Origin: Sutterella sp.
Lineage (GTDB): Bacteria; Pseudomonadota; Gammaproteobacteria; Burkholderiales; Burkholderiaceae_F
Assembly (NCBI GenBank): GCA_019418235.1
Contig: DYCH01000035.1
Coordinates: forward strand, 35,082-56,071
Reading direction: 5' to 3'
Length of the DNA: 20,990 nucleotides
The number at the start of each line of letters is the position of its first letter. Position 1 is the stretch's first letter. The notes under the pieces were generated by a model. It saw only the letters and a program-made list of their open reading frames with translations, ran no database searches and was not told the origin of the DNA. Positions 7,745-14,428 of this stretch are shown here, one piece after another. A program made the translations under genes and the position numbers.

Positions 7745-8998
7745 TTATTTTTGAATGTAGCGAGGCTTTTCATTCTTGGTGATCGTTTCTTCTTCAATCA
7801 CCACTTCCGTCACATTACCCAGTGACGGTACCTCGAACATTGCATCCGTTAAGACCGATTCAACAATGCTGCGCAAACCGCGAGCACCGGTCTTTCTTGC
7901 AATTGCCTTTTGAGCAATCGCCTTTAAAGCCGCATCCGTCACGGTCAACTTCACGTCTTCCATGGCAAAAAGGGCTTGATATTGTTTAATCAAAGCGTTT
8001 TTGGGTTTCGTCAAAATGCTGATTAAGGCTTCTTCGGTTAATTCTTCCAAAGAGGCAATCACCGGCAATCGACCCACCAATTCCGGAATCAAACCGTACT
8101 TGACCAAGTCAGCGGGTTCAACTTGGGCAAAAGCTTCCGTCAAAGACTTCTTCTTGGTGTTTTTTAATTCAGCACCAAAGCCCAACCCCGTGCGTTCACC
8201 ACGACGTTGAACAATCTTATCCAAACCGTCAAAGGCGCCGCCACAGATAAACAAGATGTTCGTCGTATCGACGCTCACCATGGCTTTGCCCGGGTTCTTG
8301 CGACCGCCTTGTTGCGGAAGGTTCGCTACCGTGCCTTCGATTAACTTCAAAAGGGCTTGTTGGACACCTTCACCCGACACGTCTCGCGTGATGGACGGGT
8401 TTTCACTCTTGCGAGCAATCTTATCGAGTTCGTCCAAATAGATAATGCCGTGTTGGGCCTTTTCAATATCACCATCAGCGGCTTGCAACAATTTCAAAAC
8501 CACGTTTTCAACGTCTTCGCCAACGTAGCCTGCTTCCGTTAACGTCGTAGCGTCCGCAATCGCAAACGGCACATCAAGCATCTTGGCTAACGTTTGAGCA
8601 AAAAGCGTCTTCCCCGACCCCGTCGGGCCGATTAACAAGATATTGCTCTTTTGCAATTCCACATCAACCGTTTTGTCGCTTAAATGCTTCAAACGCTTAA
8701 AGTGGTTATAAACGGCCACGGACAAAATGCGCTTAGCCTTGTCTTGACCGATCACGTAGTCATCCAACTTGGCGAAAAGTTCATGGGGCTTGGGCAAGGG
8801 CTTATCTTGCACAGGCGTTGCCTCAGCACCCTCAGCCGTTGTCATTTCAGAAGTCATCACGGGCTCCTCACCCGTCATGGAGGCAAGTGCGCCACGAGCG
8901 CAATCTGAACAGATGCTCACGCCATTGGCCGTCACCATATGGTCGACTTCACTTTCACTGCGACCACAGAAAGCACAACGATTCTTCTTTTCAAACAT
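7745..8998 (-). CDS. clpX: ATP-dependent Clp protease ATP-binding subunit ClpX
   Basis: ClpX (417 aa) is the AAA+ unfoldase that feeds substrates to ClpP in the cytosol. The N-terminal zinc-binding domain has C8, C11, C30 and C33. A linker (about 38-70) rich in Glu, Thr and Met follows. The AAA+ domain contains Walker A GPTGSGKT (124-131), the pore loop GYVG (157-160), Walker B IIYLDELD (185-192) and the sensor region ending GARGLRSIVE. The ClpP-docking loop reads TGLGFGAE (270-277), with LGF where E. coli has IGF. A short AAGG lies about ten bases before the ATG. It is the third gene of the tig-clpP-clpX-lon series. A terminator lies between clpP and clpX, so part of its expression probably comes from its own promoter, which I could not place. 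Confidence 0.97.
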   Translation of the reverse strand: MFEKKNRCAFCGRSESEVDHMVTANGVSICSDCARGALASMTGEEPVMTSEMTTAEGAEATPVQDKPLPKPHELFAKLDDYVIGQDKAKRILSVAVYNHFKRLKHLSDKTVDVELQKSNILLIGPTGSGKTLFAQTLAKMLDVPFAIADATTLTEAGYVGEDVENVVLKLLQAADGDIEKAQHGIIYLDELDKIARKSENPSITRDVSGEGVQQALLKLIEGTVANLPQQGGRKNPGKAMVSVDTTNILFICGGAFDGLDKIVQRRGERTGLGFGAELKNTKKKSLTEAFAQVEPADLVKYGLIPELVGRLPVIASLEELTEEALISILTKPKNALIKQYQALFAMEDVKLTVTDAALKAIAQKAIARKTGARGLRSIVESVLTDAMFEVPSLGNVTEVVIEEETITKNEKPRYIQK

Positions 8999-9054
8999 CG
9001 GAGGACCTTTTTATTATTTAATTCGTAAAACTTTTCGAGAATTTGAACTGTACA

Positions 9055-9087
9055 CGAAAAACGAAGGGAGGTCACGAAGAACCTCCC
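9055..9087 (-). terminator. Rho-independent terminator between clpP and clpX
   Basis: On the minus strand GGGAGGT pairs with ACCTCCC (7 bp, eight-base loop) and is followed by TTCGTTTTTCG. It lies 27 bases past the clpP stop, suggesting that clpX is at least partly uncoupled from clpP. Confidence 0.75.
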
Positions 9088-9114
9088 ATCATCTACTTAC
9101 GATCACGTAACAAA

Positions 9115-9720
9115 TTATTTTTGAACTTCGCCGCGCTTGACATAAATTTCATCGATGATGCCGTAGGCCTTTGCATCGACCGGATTCATGTAGTTGTCAC
9201 GATCCGTATCTCGCGTGATTGTTTCGATCGTTTGACCGGTACGTTCAGCAAGAATGGCATTTAACGTTTGTTTCAAATCCAAGATTTCCTTGGCTTGAAT
9301 TTCAATGTCACTGGCCATCCCTTGAGAGCCACCCGAAGGTTGGTGGATCATGATGCGGGAGTTGGGCAAAGCAAAGCGCTTGCCCTTAGCACCGGCGGCC
9401 AAAAGGAAGGCCCCCATGCTAGCAGCCATACCAACACAGATCGTGCTGACATCGGGCTTAATAAATTGCATCGTATCGTAAATACCCATGCCGGCATAAA
9501 CGCTGCCGCCAGGGCTGTTGATGTAGAGCGAGATATCCTTATCCGGATCTTCGCTTTCCAAGAAAAGGAGCTGAGCGATAACGAGATTGGCACTTTCTGT
9601 CGTCACGGGGCCAGTTAAAAAGACCACGCGATCTCGCAACATGCGAGAAAAGATATCAAAGGCGCGCTCACCGCGACCACTTTGCTCCACAACAGTGGGA
9701 ACCAAATTGCTCTGAATCAT
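9115..9720 (-). CDS. clpP: ATP-dependent Clp protease proteolytic subunit ClpP
   Basis: ClpP (201 aa) is a serine peptidase that assembles into a double heptamer and works with ClpX. The catalytic triad is visible: Ser in GMAASMGAFL (S101), His in MIHQPSGG (H126) and Asp in DTDRDNYM (D175). The NSPGGSV motif (68-74) that forms the oxyanion hole is intact. The N-terminal stretch before LVPTVVEQS is short, consistent with the usual propeptide that is trimmed on assembly. The start has a good site (AAGGAGCT, about five bases before the ATG). It lies 30 bases after tig, so the two are probably co-transcribed. Confidence 0.98.
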   Translation of the reverse strand: MIQSNLVPTVVEQSGRGERAFDIFSRMLRDRVVFLTGPVTTESANLVIAQLLFLESEDPDKDISLYINSPGGSVYAGMGIYDTMQFIKPDVSTICVGMAASMGAFLLAAGAKGKRFALPNSRIMIHQPSGGSQGMASDIEIQAKEILDLKQTLNAILAERTGQTIETITRDTDRDNYMNPVDAKAYGIIDEIYVKRGEVQK

Positions 9721-9741
9721 CCTAGCTCCTTCTCTTAAAGG

Positions 9742-9759
9742 GGTCTCAGATTAGAGACC
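9742..9759 (-). repeat. Small hairpin spanning the tig stop codon
   Basis: GGTCTC (9742-9747) and GAGACC (9754-9759) form a 6-bp stem, and the tig TAA falls in its six-base loop. It separates tig from the clpP ribosome site and might tune coupling; no function is proven. Confidence 0.45.
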
Positions 9760-11046
9760 GCCCATCAACTTTTCGAATTCAACGGCTTCTTCCGTCGTCT
9801 TGGCCTTAGAGAGTGCCCATTCCGTAATCTTGTTTTCCAAGACGTAGGCTTGTGCATCGCTCATGCGACGAGCATCGCTCTTGAACCAGTTTTCGACTTC
9901 AGCCGGATCTTCGTAGCTGGCAGCCAAGTCAGCAATGTGAGCCTTGACTTCTTCTTCGGTCGGCGTCAAGCCTTCCTTTTCCACCAAAGCGTTCACAACG
10001 AGGCCCAAGCGAACTCGACGTTCGGCTTGATCCTTGAACATTTCGACAGGAATCGGGTTAGCCTTCGGGTCCATACCGCGAGCAGCCATGTTTTGAGCAA
10101 AAGCGTTAGCCAAAGCCTTTTGTTCGTCTTCAACCAAAGCGGTCGGGAGGTCGAACTTAGCAACGTCGTTCAAAGCGTTCATGACGCCGTCCTTGGTTTG
10201 TTGCGTGATGCGAGCCTTGACTTCGCGCTTCAAGTTAGCGGCGATTTCTTCGCGCATCTTGGCAACGCCGTCAGCGATACCGAGCTTCTTAGCGAATTCG
10301 TCATCGATTTCAGGCAACTTAGCAACTTCAACCTTCGTGACTTCAACGTCGAATTCAACCGTCTTACCGGCCAAGTGTTCAACATAGTCAGCCGGGAACG
10401 TCATTTCGAACGTCTTCTTTTCGCCCGTCTTCATACCGTCAACGGCCTTTTCGAAGTCTGCCAACATTTGGCCAGCGCCCAAAACGAAAGCGAAACCGTT
10501 AGCCGTACCACCTTCAAACGGCGTACCGTCGAGCTTACCGACGAAGTTCACCGTGGCGCGCTTTTCGTTAGCGGCAACACCGTCAGCTTCTTCTTCGTAA
10601 ACAGCGCGTTGCTTGCGCATGATTTCGATCGTTTTTTCAACTTCAACGTCCGTCACTTCGCACGTAAAGCGCTTCAATTCAACGTCAGCGAGAACCGGGA
10701 CTTCAACTTCAGGCATCACTTCAACCGTGGCCACGAATTCGAGATCGGCACCTTCCTTGAATTCACCCTTGGGTTCGATGCGCGGGGCACCGACAACGGC
10801 CAACTTGCTCTTTTCGAGAGCTTCTTCGTAGGCCTTACCCAACAAAGCGTTCATGGCGTCCATGTTGGCTTGAGCACCGTACATTTCGCGAACCATGTTC
10901 ATCGGAACCTTACCCGGGCGGAAGCCGTGGGCCTTAGCCGTCTTAGCACGCTTTTTCAAAAGGGATTCCGTATCGGCAGCCAATTGGGCAGCAGAAACCG
11001 TCAAATCAAGGGTACGCTCCAAAGAGCTCGTTTGCTTTTCAGTCAT
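9751..11046 (-). CDS. tig: Trigger factor (ribosome-associated chaperone/prolyl isomerase)
   Basis: Trigger factor (431 aa from the ATG at 11046-11044) binds ribosomal protein L23 at the exit tunnel and shields nascent chains. The open frame runs 48 bases further to a TTG, but MTEKQTSSLERTLDLTV matches the family N-terminus. The ribosome-binding signature GFRPGKVP is at 41-48. The FKBP-type isomerase domain spans about 160-240 (RATVNFVGKLDGTPFEGG, FEMTFPADY). The C-terminal chaperone arms follow to residue 431. The Shine-Dalgarno site is weak (AAAGAA). The coding strand contains no TTA, CTA or TCA codons over some 400 residues, which fits a highly expressed gene. It has a long structured leader and is the first gene of the Clp/Lon island. 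Confidence 0.97.
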   Translation of the reverse strand: MTEKQTSSLERTLDLTVSAAQLAADTESLLKKRAKTAKAHGFRPGKVPMNMVREMYGAQANMDAMNALLGKAYEEALEKSKLAVVGAPRIEPKGEFKEGADLEFVATVEVMPEVEVPVLADVELKRFTCEVTDVEVEKTIEIMRKQRAVYEEEADGVAANEKRATVNFVGKLDGTPFEGGTANGFAFVLGAGQMLADFEKAVDGMKTGEKKTFEMTFPADYVEHLAGKTVEFDVEVTKVEVAKLPEIDDEFAKKLGIADGVAKMREEIAANLKREVKARITQQTKDGVMNALNDVAKFDLPTALVEDEQKALANAFAQNMAARGMDPKANPIPVEMFKDQAERRVRLGLVVNALVEKEGLTPTEEEVKAHIADLAASYEDPAEVENWFKSDARRMSDAQAYVLENKITEWALSKAKTTEEAVEFEKLMGGL

Positions 11047-11069
11047 TTCTTTGTACTTACTAAAAATAA

Positions 11070-11090
11070 CCGCAGCCACCTTGGCCGCAG
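11070..11090 (-). promoter_or_regulatory. Terminator-like hairpin in the tig leader (possible attenuator)
   Basis: On the minus strand CTGCGGCC and GGCTGCGG pair over 8 bp (two G-U) around AAGGT, and the next bases are TTATTTTTAG. This has the form of an intrinsic terminator yet lies between the tig promoter and the tig start, 24 bases before the ATG. It could be an attenuator or simply a leader structure. Confidence 0.45.
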
Positions 11091-11104
11091 TCAATCAAAC
11101 ATAA

Positions 11105-11117
11105 GGGACTTTGTCCC
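11105..11117 (-). repeat. Short hairpin in the tig leader
   Basis: GGGAC and GTCCC form a 5-bp stem with a three-base loop. It is the middle of three hairpins between the putative tig promoter and its start codon. Confidence 0.4.
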
Positions 11118-11140
11118 ATTTCAAAAAGATTCAGATACAA

Positions 11141-11155
11141 AAAGCCCTAGGCTTT
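11141..11155 (-). repeat. First hairpin in the tig leader
   Basis: On the minus strand AAAGCC-TAG-GGCTTT forms a 6-bp stem and is followed by further T residues. It begins shortly after the predicted tig start point. Confidence 0.4.
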
Positions 11156-11162
11156 CTGAACG

Positions 11163-11226
11163 AAACACTTGATTATAACGTCAAGAAGCCCTTCTTTGCC
11201 AAAAAGCCTTGAATGTTCAAGTGTTT
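11163..11226. repeat. Long-range inverted repeat around the tig promoter
   Basis: AAACACTTGA (11163-11172) and TCAAGTGTTT (11217-11226) are exact 10-base reverse complements. They enclose a smaller AAGAA/TTCTT hairpin (11182-11195). On the plus strand the right arm runs into TTTTTTCG. Confidence 0.55.
11172..11202 (-). promoter_or_regulatory. Candidate promoter of tig
   Basis: The minus strand carries a perfect TATAAT (11177-11172). TTGGCA (11202-11197) is a possible -35 but at a long 19-base spacing. The transcript would start near 11165. Confidence 0.55.
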
Positions 11227-11341
11227 TTTCGTATTTTTTAAGTCATCATTCATTCTCTGTGACCGAATATTTGTCGCGTTTTGTTTTAAAGCAATACTTC
11301 AGAAGCTTTCTCATTTAATTGATTTTTAAAGATTTATAGAC

Positions 11342-11376
11342 AAAAAAGCCTGAGTTTTCTCTTAAATACTCAGGCT
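11342..11376 (-). terminator. Rho-independent terminator after the AAA-ATPase gene
   Basis: On the minus strand AGCCTGAGT and ACTCAGGCT form a 9-bp perfect stem followed by six T residues. It lies 37 bases after the stop codon. Confidence 0.9.
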
Positions 11377-11412
11377 CGTAATATACGAAAGTCTATGATG
11401 GAGCGTCTCAGC

Positions 11413-13011
11413 TCAAGGTGTTTTTACTTGCTTCCAAGCGACAAATTGTTTTTCCAAATCACTAAAAACCATAACGACCTTGCATAACTTTCGACCATGA
11501 AGTGTTTCGCCATAGTTCCTAGTTTGAACCTGCTCAATGCCATCGTGTAACAGAGTTTCGACCTGAGAAGACTGTTTTGCGTATTTAAATTCAAAAACCC
11601 AATGGCGATCTCCAGCTTCAACTTCTAAATCGCTACGACCTAAAGCTGTATGAGTTTCAACTTTTGGCATCATAGCAGCACCAATTAAAAGTACTTGAAG
11701 ATAAGCTCGACAAGTCGCTTCATCAATAATCGGATATCGGTGATAGTCGATAGCGTTGACGGCCTTATTAAAGTACTCGACAACCATTTCAACGGTACCG
11801 CTTGCCAAAACCTTGGAAAGAAGTGGAACACCAGATTGAAGTCGATTATCAATCTTCAGCAATTCGTCTGCGTACAGCCTTGCCATCGATGAAGAAACTT
11901 CTTTGTTGGGATAGCCTAATTGAACAACACCCGAAACCAAGAGTTCCTTAATTGTCAGATAGCCCGATTGTGTCAAGAGAGCCTCTAAAGAAATCTCTTC
12001 ATACTGTCGACTTGCTTTTAAGACATCAATGTTAACGGCAATAGGTTGGTCATACTGACGCGGATTCGCTAAAGCATGAGTATTGAGATACTTCATCAAA
12101 ACGGTAGGTTGACCTCCGCTTTCATACCAATAGTTTTGAAAGCCCAACTCTGGATGAGCAAAGAAATTCAAAACAGACCACGGACAGTAGACGTGGGTCT
12201 GAGCCATGGCATCGAAAGAAAAACCATCGTAATGATCTCTGAGTTGGTCAATGAGCTCAGATTCGTCAAGATTTAATGCCTTACATGCTTTTAGTAAATA
12301 TGGAGCAAAATATTGATGAATTTCATTTTCTGTATAACCTAACAACGTTCCGTACGCAGGGATAAGTGAAATATCTTGAAGATTGTTAAACGCAGAAAAA
12401 ATACTGGTACTACTAAATTTCGTAATCCCCGTCATAAAAAAGAAACGCAAACATCCTTCGAACTGCTTTAACGTTGCATAGAAGTCGCCCAAGACATCAC
12501 GAATAATATTAAAAGTGTCTCGATTATTGAGATGAGCTGTCAATGGCGCATCGTATTCGTCAATTAAGAGAACCAGAGAACTCGGAGCTAACGAAGAAAG
12601 CCAACTTTTAAATTGATCAAGGAACAATACAAGTTGCTGACTCGGATCGTATTTAAAACCTAAAGGAGCAAACGAAGTAATAACAAGACTTTGGAAGGCA
12701 ACTTCAAACTGCTCAGTCGATTGAAATTTCTTTAATCCCGAGAAATCCAATCGAACAACATTGTAAGTTTTGTCTGTCCATAGTTTCTCAATGGCAAGTC
12801 CCTTGAAATCTCGAACTCCAAACTTAAATAACGACTCAAAGGTCGAAATCAACAAGGATTTCCCAAAGCGTCGGGGACGAGCGAGAAATAACTTACCTCG
12901 CCCCTTACCCACCAACGAATAAATCAAATCAGTTTTGTCAACATAAATCTCGTTGGATTGACGAAGCGCTGAAAATGTTGAGGTGCCGAGCGGGAGGGAT
13001 TTTTGCGTCAT
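11413..13011 (-). CDS. AAA-ATPase-like protein with C-terminal PD-(D/E)XK nuclease-fold domain (PF09820/PF08011 type)
   Basis: The protein is 532 aa with no signal peptide or membrane segment. The N-terminal AAA-ATPase_like half begins with the usual LPLGTSTFSALRQSNEIYVDKTDLI and has a P-loop RPRRFGKS (45-52), Walker B LVLLIDEYD (146-154) and a sensor-like FFMTGITKFS (191-200). The C-terminal half ends in a PD-(D/E)XK core, GRSDLEVE (458-465) then VFEFKYAK (472-479), giving likely catalytic D461, E474 and K476. The family is common and multicopy in gut Bacteroidetes and Sutterellaceae; its role is not established. The gene is AT-richer to the eye than its core neighbours, stands alone with its own promoter and terminator, and separates tig from the dehydrogenase. 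This suggests an accessory insertion. It appears intact. Confidence 0.88.
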   Translation of the reverse strand: MTQKSLPLGTSTFSALRQSNEIYVDKTDLIYSLVGKGRGKLFLARPRRFGKSLLISTFESLFKFGVRDFKGLAIEKLWTDKTYNVVRLDFSGLKKFQSTEQFEVAFQSLVITSFAPLGFKYDPSQQLVLFLDQFKSWLSSLAPSSLVLLIDEYDAPLTAHLNNRDTFNIIRDVLGDFYATLKQFEGCLRFFFMTGITKFSSTSIFSAFNNLQDISLIPAYGTLLGYTENEIHQYFAPYLLKACKALNLDESELIDQLRDHYDGFSFDAMAQTHVYCPWSVLNFFAHPELGFQNYWYESGGQPTVLMKYLNTHALANPRQYDQPIAVNIDVLKASRQYEEISLEALLTQSGYLTIKELLVSGVVQLGYPNKEVSSSMARLYADELLKIDNRLQSGVPLLSKVLASGTVEMVVEYFNKAVNAIDYHRYPIIDEATCRAYLQVLLIGAAMMPKVETHTALGRSDLEVEAGDRHWVFEFKYAKQSSQVETLLHDGIEQVQTRNYGETLHGRKLCKVVMVFSDLEKQFVAWKQVKTP

Positions 13012-13040
13012 TTTCTTTAAAAATAAAAGGTCCGTCGACT

Positions 13041-13049
13041 ATTGTACCA
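13041..13049 (-). promoter_or_regulatory. Extended -10 promoter of the AAA-ATPase gene
   Basis: The minus strand reads TGGTACAAT: TGn directly before TACAAT. No -35 is evident, as is usual for extended -10 promoters. The start point would be about 25 bases before the ATG. Confidence 0.5.
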
Positions 13050-13089
13050 ACACCACCAAAGATAATCCGATTTTGTTCTATTTCTTTGT

Positions 13090-13127
13090 CAAAGGCCCAA
13101 ATTCCATGTTAAGAATTCGGGCCTTTG
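13090..13127 (-). terminator. Long hairpin after the alcohol dehydrogenase gene
   Basis: CAAAGGCCC (13090-13098) pairs with GGGCCTTTG (13119-13127), with a further AATTC/GAATT inside after one mismatch. It starts 20 bases past the stop codon. No T run follows on either strand, so efficient intrinsic termination is uncertain. Confidence 0.5.
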
Positions 13128-13146
13128 AGCAAAATGTCGAGTTAAT

Positions 13147-14292
13147 TTAGAGGCGTTTTAAAAGAATTTCTCGAGCCACATCACCCGTCACATTTTGAGC
13201 TTCACCTAAGTGAACACCACGCTCGTTAAAGCGCTTTTGAATGAGATCAATTGTCTCCATTCCAATGCCCTTTTCAGATAAGCGCGTTGCCAAACCAAGC
13301 GACTTAAAGAAACCCTCAATACGGTTAATCGTCTCATCAATGCGTTCGTCTTCCGTGCCATCTTTCACGCCCAAGACACGTTCACCGAACTGCAACAACT
13401 TGGCTTTCTTTTGTTCTCGCAACACTTGAGCAGTGCCCGGATAAACAATCGCTAAAGATTCACCGTGATCAACCCCATGAAGAGCCGTCAACTCATGACC
13501 GATTTGGTGCGTGGCCCAGTCTTGCGTAACGCCCATGCGGATGAAGTTATTCAATGCCATGGTGGCGCTATACATATAGTCACTCATCACGGCATAGTCC
13601 GTTTGGTTTTCACGAATCATGGGGGCAATTTCCATAACGGTGGCAATCACACCTTCAGCCCAACGATCCAACACGCGACTTTGACCCGGCGTCGTCATGT
13701 ATTGTTCAAAGCAGTGCACCACGATGTCTGCTAAACCATTGGCAATTTGTTTAGCCGGCAATGAGTAAGTGGCTTCAGGATCCAAAATAGAAAATTCCGG
13801 GTAAGCGCCACGGAACGCAAACTTCTCTGTCGTTTCCAACGAAGAAATCACGGCGCCGTTATTCATTTCAGAGCCCGTTGCCGGCAACGTCATAACGCTT
13901 GCGAAGGATATTTGCTTAGCGGCGTTCCCCGTCTTAACAATGGCCCAAGGATCCATTTCCGGCATGGCAATACCGGCCGCAATGAGTTTTGTGCCATCTA
14001 ACACTGAACCGCCACCCACGGCCAAAATCAAATCCACCTTTTCTTCCAACCCCAATGCCACGGCCTTACGTAACGTTTCCACTTTAGGATTGGGTTCAAT
14101 ACCCCAAAATTCCACCGTTTGGTGATCTTTCAACGCCGCTTTAACTTGATCGTAAACACCGTTTCGCTTAACGCTCCCACCGCCAAACGTCAAAAGAACC
14201 TTCCGAGACTTATCAATCAAATCAGATAAAAGGGCAATTTGACCGCGACCAAACACGAGCTTTGTCGGGTTTTGGAAAACAAAATTTTGCAT
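13147..14292 (-). CDS. yqhD: Iron-type (group III) alcohol dehydrogenase, YqhD-like NADPH aldehyde reductase
   Basis: The protein is 381 aa, like E. coli YqhD (387), which it follows closely in remembered motifs. The cofactor half has GGGSVKRNG (37-45), GIEPNPK (64-70) and GGGSVLDGTK (93-102). The metal half has DPEATYSLP, ANGLADIVVHCFEQY with ligands D189 and H193, and DWATHQIGHELTALHGVDH with ligands H262 and H276. It probably reduces aldehydes with NADPH in the cytosol, either for fermentation or detoxification; the substrate cannot be read from sequence. The ATG has an excellent ribosome site, GAGGTGA at 14302-14296. It is divergent from the purine permease with no obvious functional link. 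Confidence 0.9.
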   Translation of the reverse strand: MQNFVFQNPTKLVFGRGQIALLSDLIDKSRKVLLTFGGGSVKRNGVYDQVKAALKDHQTVEFWGIEPNPKVETLRKAVALGLEEKVDLILAVGGGSVLDGTKLIAAGIAMPEMDPWAIVKTGNAAKQISFASVMTLPATGSEMNNGAVISSLETTEKFAFRGAYPEFSILDPEATYSLPAKQIANGLADIVVHCFEQYMTTPGQSRVLDRWAEGVIATVMEIAPMIRENQTDYAVMSDYMYSATMALNNFIRMGVTQDWATHQIGHELTALHGVDHGESLAIVYPGTAQVLREQKKAKLLQFGERVLGVKDGTEDERIDETINRIEGFFKSLGLATRLSEKGIGMETIDLIQKRFNERGVHLGEAQNVTGDVAREILLKRL

Positions 14293-14330
14293 ACGTCACC
14301 TCAGTGGACAAAAAATACATCAATCTATTT

Positions 14331-14358
14331 ATTGTAACTTTCCGGCGTTCAGAGACAA
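14331..14358 (-). promoter_or_regulatory. Candidate promoter of the yqhD-like gene
   Basis: On the minus strand TTGTCT (14358-14353), a 16-base spacer and TACAAT (14336-14331). The start point would be about 35 bases before the ATG. Confidence 0.5.
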
Positions 14359-14428
14359 AAGAGCAGTTTCCCTTAGCTATTTCCTTTATCATAGGGGCTT
14401 ACAAAAATAAACAATTTGGAGTTTCCCC

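Larger units (their letters stand above)
11047..11412. other. 366-base non-coding stretch between tig and the AAA-ATPase gene
   Basis: No credible gene is seen here. From right to left it holds the terminator of the AAA-ATPase gene (11342-11376), about 115 bases of AT-rich sequence without recognised features (11227-11341), a long inverted repeat (11163-11226), a perfect TATAAT for tig (11172-11177), and a tig leader of roughly 120 bases with three small hairpins (11141-11155, 11105-11117, 11070-11090). Confidence 0.7.

Noticed and set aside
11105..11165. The tig leader as a known riboswitch
   Set aside because: I recognised none of the conserved cores of common riboswitches; only simple hairpins are visible.
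9850..11172. A 440-codon open frame on the plus strand, antisense to tig
   Set aside because: It is in register with the tig codons and stays open because tig avoids TTA, CTA and TCA codons. It has no ribosome site and no recognisable domain; it is a codon-bias shadow.
14293..14428. A purine riboswitch ahead of the purine permease
   Set aside because: The interval lacks the three-way junction core expected for that class and contains mainly promoter-like sequence.
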